Under the pieces are notes generated by a model. That model worked only from the letters and a program-made list of their open reading frames with translations. It did no database searches and was not told the origin of the DNA. A DNA stretch of 42,528 nucleotides from the NCBI GenBank assembly GCA_028873535.1, contig JAGWIJ010000013.1, positions 1-42,528 on the forward strand, written 5' to 3'. The DNA comes from Pseudomonadota bacterium (GTDB taxonomy: Bacteria; Pseudomonadota; Gammaproteobacteria; Burkholderiales; Ferrovaceae). The translations under genes and the position numbers were made by a program. Positions 16,955 through 25,926 of the stretch are shown in pieces. Within the stretch, counting starts at the first letter, position 1, and each line of letters opens with the position of its first letter.

Positions 16955-19765
16955 ATGAGCGACTACAAGCACACCCTGAACCTGCCCGACACGCCCTTCC
17001 CGATGCGCGCCGATCTGGCCAAGCGCGAGCCGGCGTGGATTGCCGACTGGCAGGCTGGACAACGCTATGCGCGCCTGCGCGCGCACTGCGCCGGCCGCCC
17101 CAAGTACATCCTGCACGACGGTCCGCCCTACGCCAATGGCGACATCCACATTGGCCACGCGGTCAACAAGATCCTGAAGGACATCATCCTCAAGAGCCGC
17201 ACGCTGGACGGCTTCGACGCGCCCTACGTGCCCGGCTGGGACTGCCACGGCCTGCCGATCGAGCACGCCGTCGAGAAGGCGCACGGCAAGAACCTGGCAC
17301 CGGCGGAATTCCGCCAGAAGTGCCGCGAGTTCGCCACGGCCCAGGTCGAACGCCAGGCGCGCGACTTCATCCGCCTGGGCATCCTGGGCGACTGGGAGCA
17401 TCCCTATCGCACCATGGATTTCCACAGCGAAGCCGACATCGTGCGCGCGCTGGGCAAGATCCTGGCGGGCGGCTGGCTGGTGCAGGGCCAGAAGCCCGTC
17501 AACTGGTGCCTGGACTGTCATTCGGCGCTGGCCGAGGCCGAGGTCGAATACGAGGACCGCACCTCGACCGCCATCGACGTGGCGTTCGCGGTCACCGACC
17601 AGGACCGCCTGCGCGCCGTCTTCAGCATGCTGCCCGAGAATCCGGGTCCGGTTGCGGTGGCCATCTGGACGACCACGCCGTGGACGCTGCCAGCCAACGA
17701 GGCGGTCTCGGCGCACCCGGATTTCGAATATGCGCTGGTGTCCTCGCCCACGGGTCTGCTGCTGCTCGCCGCCGACCTGGTCGAGTCGTGCGCAGCGCGC
17801 TGGGGCAGCGGCCCGCTGCAGGTGCTGGGCATGACCCCGGGCAGCGCACTGGAGGGACTGACGCTGCAGCACCCCTTCTATGCCGACAAGCAGGTGCCGC
17901 TGATCCTGGGACAGCACGTCACCACCGAGGCCGGCACCGGCTTCGTGCATACCGCACCTGCGCACGGCCTGGACGACTATCTGGTGGGCCTGCGCTATGC
18001 GCTGCCCGTGGACAATCCGGTGCTCGACGACGGCCTGTTCCGCGTCAGCCAGCCCCTGGTGGGCGGCCTGCATGTCTGGAAGGGCAATGCGCGCGTGCTG
18101 GAAATCCTGCGCGAAGGTGCGCAACTGATCCACGAAGCGCCCCTGACCCACAGCTATCCGCACTGCTGGCGACACAAGACGCCGATCATCTATCGCGCCA
18201 CCCACCAGTGGTTCATCGCCATGGACCGCGCCCCGGCCGCTGGCCACGAGACCCTGCGCGAGCGCGCGCGCGCCGGCGTGGCTGCCACCACTTTTTATCC
18301 TGACTGGGGACGCGCGCGCCTGTCGGCGATGATCGAGAACCGCCCGGACTGGTGCGTGTCGCGCCAGCGCTCCTGGGGGGTGCCGATGACCTTGTTCGTG
18401 CACCGCGAAAGCGGCGCACTGCACCCGCGCACCCCCGAACTGCTCGAGCAGGTGGCGTGCCGCATCGAGCAAGGCGGCATCGAAGCGTGGTTCGCACTGG
18501 ATGCCAGCGAACTGCTGGGCGAGGAAGCGGCGCATTACCGCAAGCTGGCCGACACGCTGGATGTCTGGTTCGATTCCGGCACCACCCACGAAGCCGTGCT
18601 GGCGCGGCGCGCCGAACTGCGCAAGCCCGCTGACCTGTACCTGGAAGGTTCGGACCAGCACCGCGGCTGGTTCCAGTCGTCCTTGCTGACCGGCTGTGCC
18701 ATCGACGGCCGTCCGCCCTACCAGGCCCTGCTGACCCATGGCTTCGTGGTCGACGCCAAAGGCCGCAAGATGAGCAAGTCGCTCGGCAACGTGGTGGCGC
18801 CGCAGAAAGTGATGGACACCCTGGGGGCGGACGTACTGCGCCTGTGGGTGGCAGCCACCGACTACTCGGGCGAACTCAGTCTGTCGGACGAGATCCTGAA
18901 GCGCGTGGTGGAAGCCTACCGGCGCATCCGCAACACCGTGCGCTTCCTGCTTGCCAACCTGGCCGACTTCGACCCGGCGCAGCACGCCGTGCCGCCCGCG
19001 CAATGGCTCAGCATCGACCGCTACGCCATCGAGCTGATGCGCACACTGCAGACCTCGGTATGCGAGGCCTATGCACGCAACGAGTTCCACACCGCCGCGC
19101 AGCAGCTGCAGACCTTCTGTTCGGAAGAGCTGGGCGGCTTCTACCTGGACATCCTCAAGGACCGCCTCTACACCACACCGGTGGCGGGCCGCCCGCGCCG
19201 CGCGGCGCAGTCGGCGCTGTGGCACATTGCCCAGTCGCTGACCCGGCTGCTGGCGCCGGTGCTGAGCTTCACCGCCGAGGAGATCTGGACGCTGCTGCAG
19301 CCGGGCAGCGAGTCGGTGTTCTTCAGCACCTGGCATGTGCTGCCGGCATTCGCCGACGGCGCCAGGCTGGCGGCCGACTGGACGCGCCTGCGTGCGCTGC
19401 GTTCGAGCGTGCAGAAGCACCTGGAACTGCTGCGCGCGGACGGCCAGCTCGGCTCCTCGCTGGCCGGCGAGGTGACCCTGTACGCGCACGGCGAGGCCGC
19501 CGACTTCCTGGCGGCTTTCGGCGACGATCTGCGCTTCGTGTTCATCACCTCGCGCGCCGCCCTGTCACGCGACGCGGCACCCGCCGACGCGGTGGCCACC
19601 TGCGAGCCGGGCATCCAGATGCAGGTGCGCCCCAGCGGCCATGCCAAGTGCGAGCGCTGCTGGCACTTGCGTGCCGATGTCGGCGCCGATCCGGCGCACC
19701 CTGGCCTGTGCCAGCGCTGCCTCGACAACCTGCACGGCACTGGCGAGGCGCGCGAACATGCCTGA
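16955..19765 (+). CDS. ileS: isoleucyl-tRNA synthetase
   Basis: 936 residues. It charges tRNA-Ile and edits valine. The class I signatures are HIGH (65-68, in [12 protein letters not shown]) and KMSKS (about 604-608, in [10 protein letters not shown]). The editing domain lies between them, with the [13 protein letters not shown] motif near residue 230. The C-terminus carries the zinc-finger cysteines CERCW and CQRCLDNL (about 898-925), typical of the bacterial type 1 enzyme. The stop overlaps the lspA start by 8 bases. A long open frame on the opposite strand is a high-GC artefact. Confidence 0.98.
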   Translation: MSDYKHTLNLPDTPFPMRADLAKREPAWIADWQAGQRYARLRAHCAGRPKYILHDGPPYANGDIHIGHAVNKILKDIILKSRTLDGFDAPYVPGWDCHGLPIEHAVEKAHGKNLAPAEFRQKCREFATAQVERQARDFIRLGILGDWEHPYRTMDFHSEADIVRALGKILAGGWLVQGQKPVNWCLDCHSALAEAEVEYEDRTSTAIDVAFAVTDQDRLRAVFSMLPENPGPVAVAIWTTTPWTLPANEAVSAHPDFEYALVSSPTGLLLLAADLVESCAARWGSGPLQVLGMTPGSALEGLTLQHPFYADKQVPLILGQHVTTEAGTGFVHTAPAHGLDDYLVGLRYALPVDNPVLDDGLFRVSQPLVGGLHVWKGNARVLEILREGAQLIHEAPLTHSYPHCWRHKTPIIYRATHQWFIAMDRAPAAGHETLRERARAGVAATTFYPDWGRARLSAMIENRPDWCVSRQRSWGVPMTLFVHRESGALHPRTPELLEQVACRIEQGGIEAWFALDASELLGEEAAHYRKLADTLDVWFDSGTTHEAVLARRAELRKPADLYLEGSDQHRGWFQSSLLTGCAIDGRPPYQALLTHGFVVDAKGRKMSKSLGNVVAPQKVMDTLGADVLRLWVAATDYSGELSLSDEILKRVVEAYRRIRNTVRFLLANLADFDPAQHAVPPAQWLSIDRYAIELMRTLQTSVCEAYARNEFHTAAQQLQTFCSEELGGFYLDILKDRLYTTPVAGRPRRAAQSALWHIAQSLTRLLAPVLSFTAEEIWTLLQPGSESVFFSTWHVLPAFADGARLAADWTRLRALRSSVQKHLELLRADGQLGSSLAGEVTLYAHGEAADFLAAFGDDLRFVFITSRAALSRDAAPADAVATCEPGIQMQVRPSGHAKCERCWHLRADVGADPAHPGLCQRCLDNLHGTGEAREHA

Positions 19766-20285
19766 GTCCGCGCCGCTGCCGCAAGCCGCCAGCCCGGCCA
19801 CGCCGGTGCAGGACCGCCGCTGGACTGCCTGGCTGGCGCTCGCCGCACTGGTGATCGCGCTCGACCAGTGGAGCAAGGCAGCCATCACGGCCAAGCTGCA
19901 CGAAGGCGAGCTGCTGCGCCTGACCGGCTGGTTCGATCTGGTGCTGGCCTACACCCGCGGCGCCGCCGTCAGCCTGCTCAACCAGGATGGCCTGCTGCCG
20001 CGCGTGCTGTTCAGCGTGGTCGCGCTGGTGGCCAGCGTGGCGCTGACCGGCCTGATCCGCAGCCAGCGCGGACGCTGGCCGGCGCAGCTGGGCGCCGCGC
20101 TGATCCTGGGCGGCGCCCTGGGAAACCTGGCTGACCGGCTGCGCCTGGGCGCAGTGGTAGACTTCATCCAGTGGCATCTGGGCCAGGCCTACTGGCCCGC
20201 CTTCAATGTGGCCGACTCGGCGATCAGCGTCGGCGCCGTGGTGCTGGTGGTGTACAGCCTGCGCGCCTCCGGAGCATCACGATGA
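19758..20285 (+). CDS. lspA: lipoprotein signal peptidase (signal peptidase II)
   Basis: 175 residues with four predicted transmembrane helices. LspA cuts the signal peptide from diacylglyceryl-modified prolipoproteins. The catalytic aspartates are present: Asp135 in GAVVDFI and Asp153 in FNVADSAI, plus LGNLADR (121-127). In the conserved loop usually read N-x-G-A-A-F-S, this protein has T66-R-G-A-A-V-S: the nearly invariant Asn is Thr (ACC, one base from AAC) and the usual Phe is Val. The N-terminus (1-20) is a polar, proline-rich extension. The start overlaps the ileS end by 8 bases, and the stop overlaps ispH as ATGA. Confidence 0.93.
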   Translation: MPESAPLPQAASPATPVQDRRWTAWLALAALVIALDQWSKAAITAKLHEGELLRLTGWFDLVLAYTRGAAVSLLNQDGLLPRVLFSVVALVASVALTGLIRSQRGRWPAQLGAALILGGALGNLADRLRLGAVVDFIQWHLGQAYWPAFNVADSAISVGAVVLVVYSLRASGASR

Positions 20286-21244
20286 GTCAAAAGAGCATTC
20301 CCATCCAGGTCGAACTCGCCAACCCGCGCGGTTTCTGCGCTGGCGTCGACCGCGCCATCGAGATCGTCGAACGCGCCCTGCAACTGCATGGCGCACCGAT
20401 CTATGTGCGTCATGAAGTGGTGCACAACCGCTACGTGGTCGAGAACCTGCGCGACAAGGGCGCGGTGTTCGTCGATGCGCTGGCCGAGGTGCCGGCCGGC
20501 GCCACCGTGATCTTCAGCGCGCACGGCGTCTCGCAGGCGGTGCGCGCCGAGGCGCGCGAGCGCGGCCTGCAGGTGTTCGATGCCACCTGTCCGCTGGTGA
20601 CCAAGGTGCACACCGAAGTCGTGCGCATGCGTGGCCAGGGGCGCGAGATCGTGATGATCGGGCACGCCGGCCACCCCGAGGTGGAAGGCACCATGGGTCA
20701 GAGCGAGGGCGGCGTGTACTTGGTCGAGACCGAGCAGGATGTCGCCAGCCTGCAGGTGCGACACCCCGGGAGCCTGGCCTTCGTGACCCAGACCACGCTG
20801 TCGATGGACGACGCCAGCCGCATCGTGGCGGCGCTGCGCACGCGCTTCCCGGCCATTTCCGGACCGCGCACCGACGACATCTGCTACGCCACCCAGAACC
20901 GCCAGGATGCCGTCAAGGCTCTGGCGCGGCACAACGATGTGGTGCTGGTGCTGGGATCGCGCACCAGCTCCAACAGCAACCGCCTGCGCGAAGTGGCCGA
21001 GCAGTCGGGCGCGCGCGCCTACCTGCTCGACCGTGCCACCGACCTCGATCCGGTCTGGCTGGACGGCGCCACGCGTGTCGGCGTCACGGCCGGCGCATCG
21101 GCCCCGGAAATCCTGGTGCAGGACGTGGTCGACCGGCTGCGCGCGCTGGGGGCATTCGAGGTGCACGAACTCGACGGCACGCCGGAAAACGTGACCTTTC
21201 CACTCCCCAAGGGCCTGGCCGCTGCCGCCCCGCCCGTCGCCTGA
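20282..21244 (+). CDS. ispH: 4-hydroxy-3-methylbut-2-enyl diphosphate reductase
   Basis: 320 residues. IspH (LytB) performs the last step of the non-mevalonate isoprenoid pathway, reducing HMBPP to IPP and DMAPP with an iron-sulfur cluster. The three cluster cysteines are visible: Cys19 ([10 protein letters not shown]), Cys103 ([11 protein letters not shown]) and Cys201 (ICYATQNRQ). The substrate loop TSSNSNRL is also intact. The ATG at 20282 overlaps the lspA stop by 4 bases, so this is the last gene of the ribF-ileS-lspA-ispH operon. Confidence 0.97.
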   Translation: MSQKSIPIQVELANPRGFCAGVDRAIEIVERALQLHGAPIYVRHEVVHNRYVVENLRDKGAVFVDALAEVPAGATVIFSAHGVSQAVRAEARERGLQVFDATCPLVTKVHTEVVRMRGQGREIVMIGHAGHPEVEGTMGQSEGGVYLVETEQDVASLQVRHPGSLAFVTQTTLSMDDASRIVAALRTRFPAISGPRTDDICYATQNRQDAVKALARHNDVVLVLGSRTSSNSNRLREVAEQSGARAYLLDRATDLDPVWLDGATRVGVTAGASAPEILVQDVVDRLRALGAFEVHELDGTPENVTFPLPKGLAAAAPPVA

Positions 21245-21317
21245 GACGGGGTACGCGGATGCCGCCCAGGACAGGAACCGATTGTCAAGGCACAGGCTTC
21301 TCGCCCAGAATAGGGGG

Positions 21318-21752
21318 ATGAACGCGTTGACGCCTTGCCATGCCGATCTGACCCGGGCCGAAGTCGCCGAACGGCTGAACGCCCACGGGATTGCGCCGAC
21401 GCGCCAGCGCCTGGACATTGCGCTGTGCCTGATGCGCGAGCACCAGCACCTGTCGGCCGATCAGCTGCGCGGCCGCCTGAGCGGCGAAGTGCGCAACCTG
21501 CCCTCGCGCGCCACCGTGTACAACACCCTGCGGCTGCTGGCCAACCATGGCCTGCTGCGCGAAGTGGTGGTGGATCCGCAACGCGTGTTCTTCGACTCCA
21601 ACGTGGCGCCGCATCACCACTATTTCGACGCCGAACGCGGCGACCTGATCGACATCCCGGCCGACAGTGTGCTGATCAGCGGGCTGCCGCCGCTGCCTCC
21701 CGGCACGGTGCGCGAGGATGTCGAAGTCGTGATCCGCATCCGTCGCGCGTGA
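21318..21752 (+). CDS. Fur-family transcriptional regulator (Irr/PerR-like)
   Basis: 144 residues. The ATG at 21318 follows a GGGGG ribosome-binding sequence. The winged helix has GIAPTRQRLDIALCLM (about 23-38) and LPSRATVYNTLRLLANHGLL (about 60-79). The dimerisation domain has FFDSNVAPHHHYFDAERGDLIDIP, the histidine cluster used as the regulatory metal site. The C-terminal CxxC pairs of classical Fur are absent, as in Irr-type members, so a structural zinc site of that kind is unlikely. Iron/haem or peroxide sensing is possible but cannot be chosen from sequence. The gene is 73 bases after ispH and may have its own promoter. Confidence 0.88.
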   Translation: MNALTPCHADLTRAEVAERLNAHGIAPTRQRLDIALCLMREHQHLSADQLRGRLSGEVRNLPSRATVYNTLRLLANHGLLREVVVDPQRVFFDSNVAPHHHYFDAERGDLIDIPADSVLISGLPPLPPGTVREDVEVVIRIRRA

Positions 21753-21793
21753 GCCTGGCGCAGCAATCGCTGGCGGGTCGCGCGCGCTGCCCC

Positions 21794-21799
21794 TATAAT
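21794..21799 (+). promoter_or_regulatory. -10 element of tRNA-Thr
   Basis: A perfect TATAAT lies 12 bases before the mature tRNA 5' end. The -35 region is GC-rich, with only a weak match. Confidence 0.7.
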
Positions 21800-21811
21800 C
21801 CCTGCCGGATT

Positions 21812-21887
<76 letters not shown>

Positions 21888-21894
21888 TTGCACA

Positions 21895-21914
21895 CGCGAC
21901 CTATTTCGGTCGCG
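21895..21914. terminator. hairpin between tRNA-Thr and a convergent small ORF
   Basis: CGCGACC/GGTCGCG, a perfect 7-base stem with a 6-base loop, 8 bases after the tRNA CCA and overlapping the stop codon of the minus-strand 65-codon ORF. There is no T-run on either side, so it may act as a processing or weak termination structure. Confidence 0.45.
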
Positions 21915-22098
21915 GCTTGCCCGACAGCAAACCACGCGCTGGTCGGCTGAACCAGCCCCCCGGGTGTACCGGTGCTGAGGCGCCGGCAGGCGTGCTGCCT
22001 GCTGCGGTCAGCGGGTCACCGGGACGAGCGCCCCCCATCAGATCGAGTTCATCGAGTTCTTCGGCCGTCAGCGGCCGTTGTTCGCCATGTGCTTTCAT
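21901..22098 (-). CDS. possible small hypothetical protein
   Basis: 65 codons from an ATG at 22098. The N-terminus is polar and acidic: MKAHGEQRPLTAEELDELDLMGG. The C-terminus is Pro/Gly-rich and basic. The EELDELDLMGG stretch looks like real coding sequence. About 60 bases upstream on this strand is a TATAGT -10-like hexamer (22164-22169), and the putative leader contains a perfect hairpin (22136-22155). No ribosome-binding sequence is evident, and I know no family, so the gene is tentative. It converges on tRNA-Thr. Confidence 0.35.
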   Translation of the reverse strand: MKAHGEQRPLTAEELDELDLMGGARPGDPLTAAGSTPAGASAPVHPGGWFSRPARGLLSGKPRPK

Positions 22099-22500
22099 AT
22101 TCGGCCTGATCGCTTGTTGCTGTCCAAGGACGCCAGGCGCTTCAAGGCAAGCGCCGTACTCTCACTATAGACCCATGCTGCGGTGCAGCGCGCTGGTTTG
22201 CACGCGCAAGCCATCAGCCATGGCGAAAATGTCAGCGCGCAGTCAGCACACTGACGCGTTGCAGCATGCCGTTTGGATCACGACGGGCGGCATCGGCTGT
22301 CATGAAGACCGATGCCTGCCGCTCCTGCGAGGCTCGTCCTCCATCGGGGCCGACAACGGCAGCATCATCAGCGATACCCAGGTGCAGGTGGAACACGGCT
22401 GAAGCAGATTTCAAGCGGCACGCTGCCGCAATGGGCGGCGCTGTTGCCGGGACTGTGCCTGGTGACGCGTGCCGCGGCCGGCGCAGAGCCGGCTGAGGCC
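22099..22500. other. 400-base stretch without a confident gene
   Basis: It holds a hairpin at 22136-22155 (GGCGCTT/AAGCGCC, 6-base loop), a TATAGT hexamer on the minus strand (22164-22169), and a small stem GTCAG-CACA-CTGAC at 22242-22255, which on the minus strand is followed by a short T-run about 10 bases on. A 60-codon minus-strand frame (22232-22414, TTG start) has no ribosome-binding site or recognisable feature and is not called. The rest is GC-rich and unremarkable. Confidence 0.6.
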
Positions 22501-23682
22501 TCAGACGGCGCCAGCCTCGGCCAGTGCAGGGACTGCCAGGTCGGCTGGCATGATCCCGTCCAGCAGGTAGCGGATCAGCTCGTGGACCGGCCGGATCTGG
22601 CGGCCGAAGGGCAGCCGGCTGGCGCCACGGAAGAACAGGCCACGTCCCACATCACCCTTGAGCGCGGCCACCAGCTTGAGATCGATGCAGAACTGCCCGA
22701 TGCGCGCGATGCCGTCGCGCAAACCGCACTGGCTGAGGCAGTCGATGCGCTGCTGGCAGGCATGCTGGGTAGCGTGTGCCTGCAGGCGCTCCACTTGACG
22801 CAGGTACTGGCCCAGCCAGCGGGTCTGCACGGCACGCGCCGGCAGCCCGGCCACGCTGATGAATTCGACCAGCTTGTCGGGATCGGCCTCGGCCAGCACG
22901 CGTTTGAATTCGGGATCGGCGTCGCATTCACGCGTCACGGCAAACGCGGTGCCGAGCTGGACGGCATCGGCACCATTGTCCAGCCAATGGCGCACACGCG
23001 CGTGGCTGTCGACACCGCCGGCGACGATCAGCTTGGGCGCGTCGCGCCCCAGTCCGAGTTCGTCGAACAAGGTCCGGCATTCGCCGAGCACGCGCGCGAA
23101 GTCGAATCGCACATCGTGCAGGTCCTCGATGCGTGCCGCCCCCAGGTGCCCGCCCGCCCAGCCGGGATGCTCGATCACCACGGCGTCGGCCTTGCGGCCC
23201 TTTTTCAGCCATTTCTTGAGCAGGATGGCCACGCCGCGGCTGTCGGACAGGATGGGGATGAGCGCGATATGGGGAAAATCGGCGGTGAGTTCGGGCAGGT
23301 CGAGCGGCAGCCCGGCGCCCATCACGATGGCGTCGACGCCGCTGGCGCAGGACTGGCGCACCAGTGCCGCGTGGTCGCGCACGGCCTTCATGATATTGAC
23401 GGCGATGCAGCCCAGGCCCTGGGCGAGGGCGCGCGCACCCTGGATTTCGCGGTCGAGCGCGATCAGGTTGACGCGGTCGATGACGTCACGGTCATCGGTG
23501 CGTTCGCTTTCCTCGAGCAGGTCGGGATGGTGATGGCGCAGGTCGATGCTGGCGATGGTGCCGACGGCATTCTCACGCGCGACGGCCCCGGCCAGGCGGT
23601 GCGCCGAAATGCCCACACCCATGCCACCCTGGACCACGGGGAGCAGCTTGCGCCCGCCCAATTCGAGCATCTTGTACCACAT
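22501..23682 (-). CDS. nitronate monooxygenase family flavoprotein
   Basis: 393 residues, a TIM-barrel FMN enzyme of the 2-nitropropane dioxygenase/nitronate monooxygenase family. It opens LLPVVQGGMGVGISAHRLAGAVARENAVGTI (13-43). It has VDAIVMGAGLPLDLPEL, VIEHPGWAGGHLG, then KLIVAGGVDSHARVRHWLDNGADAVQLGTAF, the FMN phosphate-binding part, followed by SVAGLPARAV. Such enzymes oxidise alkyl nitronates such as propionate-3-nitronate; related proteins have unknown substrates. The ATG at 23682 has a strong GGAGGTG ribosome-binding sequence. The upstream region contains an FNR-like box placed 41.5 bases from a plausible transcription start, so oxygen- or nitric-oxide-responsive control is possible. 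The family's C-terminal cysteine-rich stretch (HACQQRIDCLSQCGL) is noted. Confidence 0.88.
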   Translation of the reverse strand: MWYKMLELGGRKLLPVVQGGMGVGISAHRLAGAVARENAVGTIASIDLRHHHPDLLEESERTDDRDVIDRVNLIALDREIQGARALAQGLGCIAVNIMKAVRDHAALVRQSCASGVDAIVMGAGLPLDLPELTADFPHIALIPILSDSRGVAILLKKWLKKGRKADAVVIEHPGWAGGHLGAARIEDLHDVRFDFARVLGECRTLFDELGLGRDAPKLIVAGGVDSHARVRHWLDNGADAVQLGTAFAVTRECDADPEFKRVLAEADPDKLVEFISVAGLPARAVQTRWLGQYLRQVERLQAHATQHACQQRIDCLSQCGLRDGIARIGQFCIDLKLVAALKGDVGRGLFFRGASRLPFGRQIRPVHELIRYLLDGIMPADLAVPALAEAGAV

Positions 23683-23738
23683 GAGGCCACCTCCGGAACG
23701 CGGATGGGCCAGACTACGCCCAGGAGCAGCCGGCAGAC

Positions 23739-23752
23739 TTGCGCTGCATCAA
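23739..23752. promoter_or_regulatory. FNR/Anr/Dnr-like box upstream of the nitronate monooxygenase gene
   Basis: TTGCG-CTGC-ATCAA matches the TTGAT-N4-ATCAA consensus at 8 of 10 positions. Its centre is 63 bases upstream of the start codon. A TAGTCT -10-like hexamer (23711-23716, minus strand) would give a transcription start near 23704, exactly the -41.5 class II activator spacing. Confidence 0.4.
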
Positions 23753-23870
23753 GATTTTGGCCCGCATTCACACTTCCGGCGTCAAGGCGACCCCATGGCG
23801 AGCGTTGCGAGCGATCCCAGCCCGGGCGCCGAGTCGGCGTCGCATCGGGAAGGTGGCGACCTGTCCGTGG

Positions 23871-23905
23871 CCTTGGTGCAGAGCATGTGCTGCTCCACAC
23901 CAAGG
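23871..23905. other. 35-base interrupted hairpin
   Basis: The outer stem CCTTGGTG/CACCAAGG and inner stem GAGCA/TGCTC are separated by a symmetric CA/CA internal loop and closed by a 5-base loop. It lies 116 bases beyond the chemoreceptor stop. No T-run follows on either strand. Confidence 0.65.
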
Positions 23906-23909
23906 GGTT

Positions 23910-23923
23910 CTGATCCAGATCAA
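23910..23923. promoter_or_regulatory. second FNR/Anr-like box
   Basis: CTGAT-CCAG-ATCAA matches TTGAT-N4-ATCAA at 9 of 10 positions. It is 228 bases upstream of the nitronate monooxygenase start and only 4 bases from the hairpin at 23871-23905. No gene starts close by on the plus strand. Confidence 0.45.
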
Positions 23924-24020
23924 ACCCGGCAAAGCTGGGGGGACCTGCACCCGGTCGATGCGACCATGACAGATTCGAAGTACCGTCCCTGCCCGCGCAC
24001 AGGAACAGTGACGGCGATCT

Positions 24021-25688
24021 TCAGGCGCAGAGCTGGTCGGGCGGGATGCCGATCCTGACGCCGCCCCAGTGGCGGTTGCCGACGCGGACCGGCAGCGACA
24101 CGTCGACCAGGACTTCGCCGGTGTCGCGCAGGTAGGTCTGCACCAGCGTGTCCTGGTCGTTGCGGCCGCAGGCCAGGCCGACCGGATCCGCAAACAGGCG
24201 CTTGTCGCGGCTGTTGGCCAGATCAACTGCGGGATCGCCGGTCGGCGCGCGCGAGAACCGGCTGTTGTGGGTGGGCGCGTAGCCGTTCGGATCGACCGCC
24301 AGGCAGTAGACGACGCCCGGCACTTCCTGCAGGAAGGCGTCGAACAACTGTTGCAGCGGGCGCTCAGCCTTCTGGTCGTAGCCGGTGTGGTACTTGGGCG
24401 GATCGGTCTGCGCAATCGGCCGGTAATTGCGATCGAAGACGTCCTGACCGCCCGCGGCGAGACTGGCGAACTGCGCTTCCAGGCGCGCCTGCAGCTGGCG
24501 CGCGGCCTGCATCAGCCGGTCGTAGGCAGTATCGCCGACCTGGATGCCGCCAAGGGCGGCCTGGGCGTCGGCGGTGGCCTTGCGCAGGGTGTCCGAGAGC
24601 GTCACCGAGGTTGCCATGGCGGTGGCCTGGCGCTCGGCCAGGCTGCGCACTTCGTGAACGGCGTCGCGGATGGCTCGGTTGTCGTGTTCGGCACGCGCCA
24701 CGCTGGCGCTGACCTCACCCAGGCCGTTTGCGGTGCTGCCCAGGTCGACCAGGATTTCGCCGAAGCCGCTGGCCGAGCGCGCCACCACTTCGCGTACGTG
24801 CAGCACGTGCTCGGCCACGCGCTGGCTGCCGTCGCGCGTTTCGTCGACCAGCGCCACGATGCGTTCGGTGTCGCTGCGGATGGTGTCGGTGGCCTGACGC
24901 GTGCGGTCGGCCAGCTTGCGCACGGCGTCGGCCACCACGGCGAAGCCGCGTCCGGCCTCGCCGGCGCGCGCGGCTTCGATGGCGGCATTGAGCGCGAGCA
25001 GATTGGTCTGGTCGGAGATGTCGTGGATCAGGCGGCCGATCTCGGCGATGCTGGTACCGCGCGCCGCCAGCTCGCCGACCTTGGCACCCAGTTCGCACAG
25101 TTCGCTCTCGACTTCCTGGATGCCGTTCGCTGCGCGCACGAGTTCGCCCTGGCGTGCCTGCGCGGTCTCCAGATTGTTGCGCGCCAGACCGGCGTATTGC
25201 GCGGCGGCCGCGGTGACCTGGCACATCACCGTCGACACCTGCTCGCACGACTGCTGGGCGTCCACCGACAGCGCGTGCTGATGCTCGGCGTGGCGGCGCG
25301 TGTCGAGGATGTCGCGATGCATGCGCGCGGCGGCGCTGGCCATGCCGGTGCTGCGCACCCGGGTGCCCTGCAGCAGTTCGGCCATCCGCTCCAGCGAACG
25401 GTCGAGCGCGCCCAGCAGTGGGCGATCGGCGCGCAGGCGCTGGAAATGCGCGCGCAAGGGCGCGCTGCCCTGGGCAATTCCTTCCAGATCCGCAACCACG
25501 CGCTGCTCGTCGCGCCCATCGCGTCCTTCGCCCTGCCACCAGTGCAGCGCGCACAGCGCCAGGACAGCCAGTTGCAGCAACGCCGCTTCCGGTGCGCGGG
25601 AAAAGCCGTGCCACAGGTTCGAGAGCAGCGCCGCGGCACTGCAGCCAGCGATGAGCGCCAGCAGCGGGTCGTGTCGAAATCGGGCCAT
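24021..25688 (-). CDS. methyl-accepting chemotaxis protein with C-terminal sensor-like domain
   Basis: 555 residues from the ATG at 25688; an in-frame TTG two codons upstream is nearer the AAAGGA ribosome-binding sequence and is an alternative. Two short hydrophobic helices (about 9-27 and 36-51) have almost no periplasmic loop, so the receptor probably senses in the cytoplasm. The signalling hairpin tip is [38 protein letters not shown] (about 220-260). After the coiled coil, residues about 395-555 form a globular domain with [49 protein letters not shown] and [10 protein letters not shown]. Domains of this pattern occur at the C-terminus of other chemoreceptors and resemble PAS/Cache sensors. 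The ligand is unknown. It is a single gene, not near a che cluster. Confidence 0.9.
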   Translation of the reverse strand: MARFRHDPLLALIAGCSAAALLSNLWHGFSRAPEAALLQLAVLALCALHWWQGEGRDGRDEQRVVADLEGIAQGSAPLRAHFQRLRADRPLLGALDRSLERMAELLQGTRVRSTGMASAAARMHRDILDTRRHAEHQHALSVDAQQSCEQVSTVMCQVTAAAAQYAGLARNNLETAQARQGELVRAANGIQEVESELCELGAKVGELAARGTSIAEIGRLIHDISDQTNLLALNAAIEAARAGEAGRGFAVVADAVRKLADRTRQATDTIRSDTERIVALVDETRDGSQRVAEHVLHVREVVARSASGFGEILVDLGSTANGLGEVSASVARAEHDNRAIRDAVHEVRSLAERQATAMATSVTLSDTLRKATADAQAALGGIQVGDTAYDRLMQAARQLQARLEAQFASLAAGGQDVFDRNYRPIAQTDPPKYHTGYDQKAERPLQQLFDAFLQEVPGVVYCLAVDPNGYAPTHNSRFSRAPTGDPAVDLANSRDKRLFADPVGLACGRNDQDTLVQTYLRDTGEVLVDVSLPVRVGNRHWGGVRIGIPPDQLCA

Positions 25689-25926
25689 GGGCAAGGCATC
25701 CTTTGTGACGGTTCGCTATCCCTCCGCCTCCCGACCGGGCGCCGGCGGCTCCGGCGCTCGCGCCGGATCGCGTCAGGGGCCTGGAGTCTAACGGTTTTGC
25801 GCGATGGAACTTTAGGCGTGCAGGGATTGCCCGGCACCGGCAAACGCGCGCAGTGCAATTGCCAGGGTCAAGCCGGCCCGGAAACTGCCGTTAGACCGCA
25901 AGAGCCCTTCAATTCCGTACCTTGCG

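Larger units (their letters stand above)
23683..24020. other. 338-base intergenic region with FNR-like boxes and a long hairpin
   Basis: No gene is called. It lies between the start of the nitronate monooxygenase gene and the end of the chemoreceptor gene, both on the minus strand. It contains two FNR/Anr-like dyads (23739-23752 and 23910-23923) and a strong interrupted hairpin (23871-23905), described separately. Confidence 0.7.

Noticed and set aside
16925-19489. An 854-codon minus-strand frame opposite ileS
   Set aside because: It is fully antisense to ileS, whose motifs are unambiguous, and the translation has no recognisable domain.
20189-21418. A 409-codon minus-strand frame opposite ispH and the Fur-family gene
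   Set aside because: Its sequence (many His, Gln, Gly and Ala) is the complement pattern of the well-supported genes on the plus strand.
21895-21914. Classical rho-independent terminator for tRNA-Thr
   Set aside because: The stem is good but there is no T-run on either strand, so I list it only as a hairpin.
22232-22414. A 60-codon minus-strand frame downstream of the nitronate monooxygenase gene
   Set aside because: TTG start, no ribosome-binding sequence, no recognisable features, and the gap contains nothing to support translation.
22312-23913. A 533-codon plus-strand frame
   Set aside because: It is antisense to the nitronate monooxygenase gene, which has a strong ribosome-binding sequence and clear family motifs.
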